Of a stretch of 64,000 nt of DNA, positions 25,451 through 33,217 are shown in pieces. The notes under the pieces are model-generated. The model ran no database searches, had not been told where the DNA came from, and saw nothing but the letters and a program-made list of their open reading frames with translations. This DNA is from Anaerolineales bacterium (GTDB taxonomy: Bacteria > Chloroflexota > Anaerolineae > 4572-78 > J111). Numbering within the stretch: the first letter of the stretch is position 1; every line of letters starts with the position of its first letter. The stretch covers positions 930,001-994,000 of the forward strand of contig JABTUW010000003.1 in NCBI GenBank assembly GCA_015075185.1. The letters are read 5' to 3'. Made by a program: the position numbers and the translations under genes.

Positions 25451-27253
25451 ATGAGCAATATCAGGGATGACAATTTTGGCACGATAGCCCGGTCGCACTC
25501 CGGTCCCCGGCTTGTGGCGCAGCAAGGGCCGGAACGAGGCCGTACTTATGCTATTCCACCGACAGGTTTACTGGTGGGGCGAGCCGGCGAATGTGACCTG
25601 ACCCTTGACGATGTCCAGGTTTCCCGCCGCCACGCCCGTTTGTACTGGCACGGCTCGCGCCTGCTGATCGAAGATTTGGGCAGCGCCAACGGCACTCTTG
25701 TGAACGGCGGTCCTGTTTCTGGCCCGCAGCCGTTGAGCGAACAGGACTTGCTAAACATTGGCAACTCCGTTTTTCTGGTCCAGGGCTTAATCAGCCGCGA
25801 ATTGACTCCTACCGCCCGCAATTTAGATGCAGCCGTTTCTCCGCGCTACGCGCCTCCCCCTCAGGCCGTATCCCAACAAGGGAGTTCTTTCTGGCTGGTG
25901 TTAACCGGCCTGGCCCTGGCGCTTTTGCTGGCGGTCCTGGTTCTTGGCGCGCTGTGGTATTTTAGCCGGACCCCTGCCGCTGTGAGCCAAGTTCCCACCG
26001 TTACCGTTCTCACCCCGATGAATGGGGCGCAAGTGACCCTCAACGTGCCGGTGATTGTGCAGGCCAGCGCCACTGATAATCGTGGCGTCACGCGCATGGA
26101 ATTGTGGGCCGATGGCGCCCTGGTCAGCCAGCAAGCCAGCCCTTCGCCGCAGGGCGCATCGCCGTTGCTGCTGAACCTCACCTGGACACCCACCTCGCCG
26201 GGCAGCCATGTTTTGGAAGTGCGGGCGTTCAATTCTGCCAATCAATCAAGCACGCCGGTACAGGTAACGGTTAATGCAGTCGCCGGGACACCCACGGCCA
26301 CCAGTATTGCCGTCCTGGTAGAGACACCAACCCCTGTTCCCCTGGCCACAGCGACGGCCACCGCCGTCCCCATCATCATCTTTACCTCCACCCCATCTCC
26401 CACCCCGGTTCCACCGCCCACGGAAGTTGCTCAGCCAGGGCTGCAGGCTGTAGCGGACGTCAATGTCCGGGGTGGTCCGGGAACAAATTACCCGATTCTT
26501 GGCCTGCTGCGAGCGGGCCAAGTTGCCCCAGTTGTAGGCCGCAGCGCCGACGGCGGCTGGTGGCAAATTCTTTTCCCACCGAACACCGGCGGCACCGGCT
26601 GGGTTGCCGGCAACTTCGTCCAAACCAACGCTGCCGCCGGCGCTGTCCCGGTGGTGGCCGCTCCCCCGTCACCGCCCACCCCTGCCCCGCCGCCGACAAA
26701 CACGCCGCCGCCCTCGGCGGAAATCAGTTTTACCGCCGACAGCACCGAACTGAACCAGGGCCAGTGTACCCGGCTGCGCTGGCGGGTCAAGAATGTGGCC
26801 GCTTATTTTGTGGATGGCGTCGCCGGGGCCGGTGACGAAGGCGAGCGCGAAGTTTGCGATCCGGTGGGGCCGAACACCCACACCCTACGTGTTCAAAAAC
26901 GGGATGGCTCGACCCAGGATTTCACCGTGACCATCAACGTCCGGGCGACGACTGTGCCCAGGCCCAGCCTCATTTCGCCGGACGACGACGAGAATTTTGA
27001 CGAGGGGGATGAGGTTGATTTTGATTGGTCGGAGGTAAGCGCGCCGGGGACAATCACCTACAACATCGAAATTCAGTCCGAAGACGACGGCGAGTGGGAA
27101 AACTGGCGCACGGTTACAGGATTGGAGGGCACCCGTTACGTGATGGGTGAGTTTGCCGGAAACAGGCCGGGGCGCTGGCGCGTCTGGGCCACCAGTTCAA
27201 CGCTGGGAGATAGTGAAAAGACAGAGTGGCGCGAATTCGAATTCGAGGATTAA
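25451..27253 (+). CDS. Membrane protein with cytoplasmic FHA and extracellular Ig/SH3 domains
   Basis: A 600-residue protein. Residues 20-105 form an FHA domain (LLVGRAGECDLTLDDVQVSRRHARL ... DLGSANGTLVNG) that would bind phosphothreonine. A single membrane helix lies near residues 147-172. Outside it follow an Ig-like domain (PTVTVLTPMNGAQV), a Pro/Thr linker, an SH3b domain (ADVNVRGGPGTNYPILG ... GWVAGNFV), a second Pro linker and two beta domains. The architecture could link intracellular kinase signalling to the cell surface. I start at ATG 25451, 8 bases after GAGGA, rather than the in-frame TTG at 25433. Confidence 0.8.
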   Translation: MSNIRDDNFGTIARSHSGPRLVAQQGPERGRTYAIPPTGLLVGRAGECDLTLDDVQVSRRHARLYWHGSRLLIEDLGSANGTLVNGGPVSGPQPLSEQDLLNIGNSVFLVQGLISRELTPTARNLDAAVSPRYAPPPQAVSQQGSSFWLVLTGLALALLLAVLVLGALWYFSRTPAAVSQVPTVTVLTPMNGAQVTLNVPVIVQASATDNRGVTRMELWADGALVSQQASPSPQGASPLLLNLTWTPTSPGSHVLEVRAFNSANQSSTPVQVTVNAVAGTPTATSIAVLVETPTPVPLATATATAVPIIIFTSTPSPTPVPPPTEVAQPGLQAVADVNVRGGPGTNYPILGLLRAGQVAPVVGRSADGGWWQILFPPNTGGTGWVAGNFVQTNAAAGAVPVVAAPPSPPTPAPPPTNTPPPSAEISFTADSTELNQGQCTRLRWRVKNVAAYFVDGVAGAGDEGEREVCDPVGPNTHTLRVQKRDGSTQDFTVTINVRATTVPRPSLISPDDDENFDEGDEVDFDWSEVSAPGTITYNIEIQSEDDGEWENWRTVTGLEGTRYVMGEFAGNRPGRWRVWATSSTLGDSEKTEWREFEFED

Positions 27254-27894
27254 ATAAATCAGGTCTGGCCAACCGGCTGCTAGCCCTGGCCCTATTTTTG
27301 ACGGGAGTAGGCGGCGCTTTTCTACCCTGGATTTGGCGGCCGCCTGTCGCTCTGCAACTGACCGCGCCCGGCCTGGCCGAGTTTGTCAAATTTCTGCCGG
27401 AGGTGCGCTATGGCCAAGTCCAAATCCAGCGGCTGTTTTTTCTGCTGCCCCTGTTTTTTGCCATGCTGGCCTTGCCTGTAACTCTGGAAATTCGAACCCT
27501 GGCTTTGCCCCGCTGGCTGTGTTGGGCCTTGCGGCTGGCAGTGGCCCCCTTCGCCCTGGCCGCACTGCCGCCGGTCTGGACTCCCACGATTCTGATAGCC
27601 CCGGAATTTCGGCTGCAAACAGGGCTGGCACTGACGGCTGGCGCCCTGGCGCTGCTGGCTCCTTTACTTAAAAACCTGCCCCTCAAAATAGTGACGATCG
27701 GGCTGGTTGGCGGTGGACTGGCCGCCGTTATTTTGCCGTTGTGGCACTTTAGCCTAGTTCAGCCTGGAATCGTCGAAGCCTACCACCAGCCGGTATTGTT
27801 TGGCTGGGGCTGGTGGGTAACAGCCGGCGGGCTCATTGGCAGCAGTATTGGCGGCGTCTGGCTGGGGCGGGCAGAGAGACAGGACAGGGGATGA
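27226..27894 (+). CDS. Hypothetical polytopic membrane protein
   Basis: A 222-residue protein with about six hydrophobic helices, rich in Leu, Ala and Pro. I recognise no family. The start is uncertain: GTG at 27226 overlaps the FHA gene by 28 bases and there is no clear ribosome site. The next gene overlaps its stop by 4 bases (ATGA), so the FHA protein, this protein and the phosphatase are probably one operon. Confidence 0.6.
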   Translation: MARIRIRGLNKSGLANRLLALALFLTGVGGAFLPWIWRPPVALQLTAPGLAEFVKFLPEVRYGQVQIQRLFFLLPLFFAMLALPVTLEIRTLALPRWLCWALRLAVAPFALAALPPVWTPTILIAPEFRLQTGLALTAGALALLAPLLKNLPLKIVTIGLVGGGLAAVILPLWHFSLVQPGIVEAYHQPVLFGWGWWVTAGGLIGSSIGGVWLGRAERQDRG

Positions 27895-28412
27895 ACACAC
27901 CTATCCCGGACTCATACTGGGTTCGACCCGGCCAGTTGTTGGCCGGAGAGTATCCCCGCACCCCCGATGAAGCCGAGTCGCGCCTGAAATTGCGCCGTTT
28001 TTTAGCCGCTGCAGTTAACTTTTTCCTGAATTTGACCGAAGCAGACGAATACAGCCTGAAGCCCTACCACGAATTATTACAAAGGGAAGCAGCCAGCGGC
28101 GGATATGCGGTAGAGCATCATCGGCTGGCCATCCCTGATTTCGGCATTCCCACTCCGGCGCAGATGATCCAAATTTTGGATACGATTGAGACAGCCCTGG
28201 CCGAAGGGCAGATCGTTTATGTTCACTGCTTCGGCGGAATTGGCCGCACCGGGACGGTGATTGGCTGTTATCTGGTCCGGCACGGCCTCTCAGGGGAAGC
28301 CGCTCTGGCCGAGATTGCCCGTTTGCGCCAGAACACGCCTGATGGCCGCCGGCCTTCACCAGAAACCGAAGCACAACGGGGCCTGGTACAAGGTTGGGAA
28401 ATTGGAGAGTAG
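27891..28412 (+). CDS. Dual-specificity/tyrosine protein phosphatase-like protein
   Basis: A 173-residue protein with the cysteine phosphatase loop HCFGGIGRTG near residue 112, which matches HCxxGxxRT. A candidate general-acid Asp lies upstream in IPDFGIP. The N-terminus (YWVRPGQLLAGEYPR) matches bacterial DSP-type phosphatases. It would remove phosphate from protein Tyr/Ser/Thr or from another phosphoester. It is coupled by ATGA overlap to the membrane protein and lies two genes after the FHA protein, which suggests a shared phospho-signalling role. No Ser/Thr kinase is in this window. Confidence 0.85.
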   Translation: MNTPIPDSYWVRPGQLLAGEYPRTPDEAESRLKLRRFLAAAVNFFLNLTEADEYSLKPYHELLQREAASGGYAVEHHRLAIPDFGIPTPAQMIQILDTIETALAEGQIVYVHCFGGIGRTGTVIGCYLVRHGLSGEAALAEIARLRQNTPDGRRPSPETEAQRGLVQGWEIGE

Positions 28413-28452
28413 CCTTAGGCGAGGAGAGAACCAGGGAGTTCCCGGGCTAAGA

Positions 28453-29412
28453 ATGGACTTTCAGCCTCACCGTCTGGCTCGCAATCCCCATTTTCAAACT
28501 ATCGCCTCCAGTACGATCCGCAACCGGGGAGGCGCGATGGTTGCCGCCGCCCGGCAGATGATCCTAGAGGTAGAGGGGGATGTCCGTCTACAAGGTTTTT
28601 ATTCCCCCCAACTTGGTGGGTCATCCCGAGGGGTCGTACTGCTGATCCACGGCTGGCTGGGCCAGGCCAATGCCAGCTACAACATCGCCATCGGCGAGTA
28701 TCTTTACCAGCATGGTTACAGTGTTTTCCGGCTGAACCTGCGCGACCACGGCGATACTCACTCTCTCAACCCCGGCATTTTTCGCGGCGACCTGCTGGAT
28801 GAAACCTTTGCCGCCACGCAACAAATCGCTCGATTGGAAAGCGGCCGGCCTTTTTACATCATCGGCTCCTCGCTGGGAGGCAATTTTGCCGCGCGTCTGG
28901 CCTGGCGGCACAGCCAAACGCCGCTGCCTAACCTGGCGCAGACCCTGGCCGTCAATCCCCCGCTCGACCCCTACCACACCACCCTGAAACTGGACAGCGC
29001 CCCGGCTTTTTACCTGGCCTACTTTCGCCGCAAATGGCGCCGCTCGTTCAGAAAGAAGCAAACGGCCTTTCCCCACCTTTACGATTTTTCCGGCGCCGTC
29101 GCCGCCCGCACCTGCATGGCAATGACCGAGGCTTTTGTCACTTTTACCCCTTATCCCAGTGCGCGGGACTATCTGGCCAGTTATGCCATCACCCCGGCCA
29201 TGCTGGCAGACCTGCAAACTCCCGTGACCTTCATCACCGCTGCCGATGATCCTATCGTTCCCGTCGAAGGTTTTCAGCCTTTCCACAACCTGACGCCTTA
29301 CCTCAAACTTCACATCCTACCTTATGGCGGCCATGTCGGCTTCATTGACCTCTTCCCCTTCCGCCGCTGGATTGCCCAGGCCGCGCTGGCCATTCTGGCC
29401 GGCGACTGGTGA
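28453..29412 (+). CDS. YheT-type alpha/beta hydrolase
   Basis: A 319-residue alpha/beta hydrolase of the YheT/COG0429 group. It opens with the family's FQPHRLARNPHFQTI block. The oxyanion loop is LLIHGWLG, the nucleophile elbow GSSLGGNFAAR near residue 140, the acid Asp in AADDPIVP and the His in GGHVGF. Substrates of the group are poorly known (short acyl esters). ATG 28453 is the best start; the longer frame back to 28261 overlaps the phosphatase and has no family similarity. Confidence 0.85.
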   Translation: MDFQPHRLARNPHFQTIASSTIRNRGGAMVAAARQMILEVEGDVRLQGFYSPQLGGSSRGVVLLIHGWLGQANASYNIAIGEYLYQHGYSVFRLNLRDHGDTHSLNPGIFRGDLLDETFAATQQIARLESGRPFYIIGSSLGGNFAARLAWRHSQTPLPNLAQTLAVNPPLDPYHTTLKLDSAPAFYLAYFRRKWRRSFRKKQTAFPHLYDFSGAVAARTCMAMTEAFVTFTPYPSARDYLASYAITPAMLADLQTPVTFITAADDPIVPVEGFQPFHNLTPYLKLHILPYGGHVGFIDLFPFRRWIAQAALAILAGDW

Positions 29413-29471
29413 CTTTATAATTTCTACTGGCTTCAAGCCCTGATACAGTAAAATTATACATCGTAAGGAGT

Positions 29472-29500
29472 TTGACAATCTCTGACCGCAGTCTTATAAT
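29472..29500 (+). promoter_or_regulatory. consensus sigma70 promoter of tRNA-Gly
   Basis: TTGACA (29472-29477) and TATAAT (29495-29500) are both perfect and are separated by exactly 17 bases. The mature tRNA begins at 29511, so only a few leader bases are transcribed. This is the clearest promoter in the window. Confidence 0.92.
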
Positions 29501-29510
29501 TCAAACCATT

Positions 29511-29582
29511 GCGGGTATAGTTCAGTGGTAGAACGCAACCTTCCCAAGGTTGATGTCAGGGGTTCGAATCCCCTTACCCGCT
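29511..29582 (+). tRNA. tRNA-Gly (anticodon CCC)
   Basis: The 72 bases fold as a standard cloverleaf: acceptor GCGGGTA/TACCCGC, D arm GTTC/GAAC, anticodon arm CAACC/GGTTG with loop TTCCCAA, and T arm AGGGG/CCCCT with TTCGAAT. The anticodon CCC reads GGG glycine codons. CCA is not encoded. A consensus promoter precedes it and an intrinsic terminator follows at once, so it is transcribed alone. Confidence 0.96.
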
Positions 29583-29583
29583 C

Positions 29584-29609
29584 AAGCCGGCGCAAGCCGG
29601 TTTTTTTTT
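29584..29609 (+). terminator. intrinsic terminator of tRNA-Gly
   Basis: CCGGC (29587-29591) and GCCGG (29596-29600) close a GCAA tetraloop, and nine T residues follow (29601-29609). A-T pairs can extend the stem outward. It begins five bases after the tRNA 3' end. Confidence 0.92.
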
Positions 29610-29763
29610 CAAACCAAATTCAAACTTTGATAAAATATACTTATTTAAGGGTAGTAAACTTCCAGTAGCTGTAATTTCTCCCTACAAAACATTTTCCTAA
29701 TCCCCCGCTCCAAGTCCGCCTTGGCTTAGTCGAAGCTGGATTCGGGTGAGTCCAGAGATAGTG

Positions 29764-29868
29764 ATGAAGACTGACTCATCAACCCTCAAAAATGGAGCCT
29801 CTACCTCTCTGACTGAAGTAAATATGATGCTCTCTGAGCAGGAAGTTGATGGTAAGCTCAATGAGTGA
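29764..29868 (+). pseudogene. 34-codon remnant resembling the C-terminal tail of an NRPS
   Basis: This short frame ends LTEVNMMLSEQEVDGKLNE. The second synthetase (33214-36711) ends LSADEVTIMLSTQKADGKRNE, and the DNA of the two tails is also alike. In both places the last codons overlap the next synthetase start through ATGAGTGA. The first 13 or so codons have no match. It is either what remains of a deleted upstream module or a short tail copied with the junction during duplication. A free-standing coupling peptide is possible but less likely. Confidence 0.5.
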
Positions 29869-32800
29869 TTTTACCACCCAAGCCGACCCCTTCTCATCGA
29901 AAAAATTGAAGGTTCTTGATCTGTTGCTCAAGAAAAAGGGGATCCCTGTCCTCCAAGCCCAACCCATTCCTCGGCGGACGGGCCCTGGCCCCTATCCCTT
30001 GTCCTTTGCCCAGCAACGCTTCTGGTTTCTCGAGCAATGGACGCCTGGCAACTCGATCTATAATGAGGCTCTGGCTTTTCGCTTGAAGGGTTTACTCAAT
30101 CTCACCGCATTGGAACAAAGCCTGTCTGAAATTGGGCGACGTCATGAAATTCTGCGTACTACCTTTTTAGCCGTGGATGGGCAGCCGTTTCAGATCATCG
30201 TCCCAGATATGCCCTTGCCATTAGCCGTGTTAGATCTTCAGACACTACCTGAGACCGAGCGGGAAGTTGAGGCTCAACGATTAGTTACCGAGGAGGTAAA
30301 ACAGCCCTTTGATTTGGCCCGAGGTCCATTGTTACGCGTTAAACTGTTGCGCCTGGCTCCAAAGGAAGATGTCCTCTTATTGACCATGCATCATATTATC
30401 TCTGATGGTTGGTCCTTTGAAGTACTCCTGCGAGAGATGGCCGCTCTCTACAGCGCCTACTGTGCCGGTCGACCCTCGTCCTTGCCCGAATTGTCCATCC
30501 AGTACGCTGACTTTGCGCTCTGGCAGCAACAGTGGTTGCAAAGTGAGAAGCTGGAGTTTCAGCTCAACTTCTGGAAACGGCAATTGGGGGGACAACTGCC
30601 TGTGCTGGAGCTACCCACCGACCGCTTGCGTCCTCCCATCCAAACCTATCGGGGGGCGCGTCAATCTCTGGTCCTATCCCCAAACCTAATCGAGGCGCTT
30701 AAGGCGTTGAGTCAGCGGGAAGGTACTACCCTATTTATGGCCTTACTTGCAGCATTCAAGACGTTACTCTATCGTTATACCAGCCAAGTAGATATCATGG
30801 TTGGTGTCCCCGTTGCTGGTCGTAACGAGGTCGAACTTGAGCAACTCATTGGTTTCTTCGTCAATATGCTCGTGCTACGCACCGACCTGTCGGGCAATCC
30901 CACTTTTCGGGAACTGCTGGGACGGGTGCGTCAGGTGGCCTTGGAAGCTTATGCTCACCAAGACGTGCCTTTCGAGAAACTGATAGAAGAATTGCAACCC
31001 GAGCGAGAAATGAGCCGCCCTCCGTTCTTCCAGGTGTTCTTTAATTGGCTTAATTTTACCCAGGCACAACTGAAGTGGCCCGGATTGAGCCTGAGCCTCT
31101 ACGACATTGACAGCCGCGTAGCCAGATTTGATGTGACCTTCTATATCATAGAAGAGACCGAAAGGTTGACGGTGACGGTAGATTACAACGTCGACCTGTT
31201 CGACGCCATGACCATTACCCAAATGTTAAGCCACTTTGAAACCTTGCTGGCCAGCATCGTTACTAACCTTGAGCAGAGACTTTCCACTTTGCCGCTCTTA
31301 ACCGAAACAGAACGATGCAAATTGTCCAACCACACGCAGCTTGTGCATCCAACCAACCCCTTCATCAGCTTCAGAAAGGAAGATATCGAGCAGGCGATCC
31401 CGGATCGTTTTGAGCAACAAGTGAGAAAGTATCCGGAGCGAATAGCCGTCAAGATGAGGAGTCATACCCTCACTTACGCTGCTCTCAACCAGGCTGCTAA
31501 TCGTGTGGGTCGCGCCCTTCTAGCCCAGCGGAGGACAGGGGAGGAACCGGTCGCCCTGCTGTTTGATCAGAGCATTTCGCTGATTCTTACGATTATGGGT
31601 GTTTTGAAGGCAGGCAAGATCTACGTACCGCTGGAGCCTTCGTACCCTCCTGAAAGACTGACCTACATTCTGCAGGATTCGCAGGCTGGTCTCATCCTGA
31701 CTGATAACAAAAATCTTACCCTAGCCAGGCAACTGGCCGGTCAGACCTGCCTAGTAATTAACGTTGACGAGATCGACTCCCACCTGTCTACAGCGAACTT
31801 GGGCTTATCCATTTCACCGGACACCCTGACCTATATCCTCTACACCTCCGGCTCGACCGGGCAACCCAAAGGGGTCGTTCAGAATCATCGCAATGTGCTT
31901 CACTTCATCATGAATTATACCAATGGCCTTCATATCCAGGCAGATGACCGTTTGTCCCTATTGCCAGCCTGTAGTTTCAGTGCAGCGGCGATGGATATCT
32001 TTGCCGCCTTGCTTAACGGTGCAGCCGTCTTTCCATTCAATCTGAAAAAGGAAGGCACGGCCAATTTGGCCAGTTGGTTGATCGGGGAAGAAATCACCAT
32101 TTACCATTCGGTGCCAACGGTTTTTCGTTCCTTACTTATGACCCTGATGGGTGAGGAACAGTTTCCCAAGCTCCGTTTAATAGATTTGGGGGGCGAAACG
32201 GTCTATCAGAGAGATGTGGAACTGTACAAAAAATACTTTTCTGCCGATTGCCTCTTGGTCAATGGTTATGGATGCACGGAACTGAATGTCGCCCGTCAAT
32301 ACTTTATCAATAAAGACACCCAGATGAGCAGAAGCGTGGCCCCAGTTGGTTACGCAGTTGAGGATACGGAGATCCTGTTGCTTGCTGAGACTGGCGAAGA
32401 GGTTGGGCTTAATCGTATGGGCGAAATCGCCATCAAGAGTCGCTACCTTTGCCCAGGTTATTGGCGCAAGCCAGACCTCACCCAAGCTGCTTTCCGGTCT
32501 GATCCGGCAGGTGGAAATGAAAAGGTCTACTATACCGGAGACATGGGCCGCATGCTAGCGGATGGTTGCCTTATTTACCACGGGCGGCGAGACTTTCAGG
32601 TGAAAGTGAGAGGCCATCGGGTCGAAGTCGCTGAGATCGAGATGGCTCTACTCGGCCATCCTGCCGTCAAAGAGGCTGTCGTGGTGGCCCAAGAGGATGT
32701 ACCCACTGACAAACACCTGGTGGCTTACCTTGTCCCCAAAGAGCCAGCGCCTACTATCAGTGAATTACACTGTTTCCTGAAAGAGAAACTGCCTGATTAC

Positions 32801-33217
32801 ATGCTGCCTTCCACCTTCGTGATGCAGAAGGCGTTGCCGTTGACCTCCACCGGCAAAATAGATCGCCACATTCTGCCGCCCCCTGACCCGGTGCGCCCCA
32901 ATTTAAATGGAATGTACGTAGCGCCTCGAACCCCTGTCGAACAGCGGCTCGCCGGTATCTGGATCCAACTCCTTAGGCTGGAACAGGTCGGCGTCCACGA
33001 TAACTTTTTTGAGTTAGGCGGGCACTCTCTGTTGGCCATTCAAGTCATTTCCCGTTTGCGTGAAGCTTTCCAGGTAGAACTCTCTCTACGCAACCTGTTT
33101 GAAGCGCCGACCGTGGCCAGCCTGGCTGAACGAATTGAGGCAATTTGTTGGCTGAAGCAAGGATTACGAGTTCCTGGTAGCCTTATGGAGGACGACCGCG
33201 AGGAAATAGAGTTATGA
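29861..33217 (+). CDS. Nonribosomal peptide synthetase, C-A-PCP, with unusual adenylation domain
   Basis: A 1118-residue synthetase. The condensation domain (about 45-480) has the active motif HHIISDGWS. The adenylation domain (about 510-1000) has TYILYTSGSTGQPKG, GYGCTELN in place of the usual YGPTE, YYTGD and the final catalytic Lys in LTSTGKID. The carrier domain has the phosphopantetheine Ser in LGGHSLL near residue 1045. The A4 core reads CSFSAAAMDIF where amino-acid-activating domains have FSFDASVWEFY, so the Asp that holds the alpha-amino group (GrsA Asp235) is Ser. It may activate a non-amino acid. The stop overlaps the next start (ATGA). Confidence 0.9.
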   Translation: MSDFTTQADPFSSKKLKVLDLLLKKKGIPVLQAQPIPRRTGPGPYPLSFAQQRFWFLEQWTPGNSIYNEALAFRLKGLLNLTALEQSLSEIGRRHEILRTTFLAVDGQPFQIIVPDMPLPLAVLDLQTLPETEREVEAQRLVTEEVKQPFDLARGPLLRVKLLRLAPKEDVLLLTMHHIISDGWSFEVLLREMAALYSAYCAGRPSSLPELSIQYADFALWQQQWLQSEKLEFQLNFWKRQLGGQLPVLELPTDRLRPPIQTYRGARQSLVLSPNLIEALKALSQREGTTLFMALLAAFKTLLYRYTSQVDIMVGVPVAGRNEVELEQLIGFFVNMLVLRTDLSGNPTFRELLGRVRQVALEAYAHQDVPFEKLIEELQPEREMSRPPFFQVFFNWLNFTQAQLKWPGLSLSLYDIDSRVARFDVTFYIIEETERLTVTVDYNVDLFDAMTITQMLSHFETLLASIVTNLEQRLSTLPLLTETERCKLSNHTQLVHPTNPFISFRKEDIEQAIPDRFEQQVRKYPERIAVKMRSHTLTYAALNQAANRVGRALLAQRRTGEEPVALLFDQSISLILTIMGVLKAGKIYVPLEPSYPPERLTYILQDSQAGLILTDNKNLTLARQLAGQTCLVINVDEIDSHLSTANLGLSISPDTLTYILYTSGSTGQPKGVVQNHRNVLHFIMNYTNGLHIQADDRLSLLPACSFSAAAMDIFAALLNGAAVFPFNLKKEGTANLASWLIGEEITIYHSVPTVFRSLLMTLMGEEQFPKLRLIDLGGETVYQRDVELYKKYFSADCLLVNGYGCTELNVARQYFINKDTQMSRSVAPVGYAVEDTEILLLAETGEEVGLNRMGEIAIKSRYLCPGYWRKPDLTQAAFRSDPAGGNEKVYYTGDMGRMLADGCLIYHGRRDFQVKVRGHRVEVAEIEMALLGHPAVKEAVVVAQEDVPTDKHLVAYLVPKEPAPTISELHCFLKEKLPDYMLPSTFVMQKALPLTSTGKIDRHILPPPDPVRPNLNGMYVAPRTPVEQRLAGIWIQLLRLEQVGVHDNFFELGGHSLLAIQVISRLREAFQVELSLRNLFEAPTVASLAERIEAICWLKQGLRVPGSLMEDDREEIEL

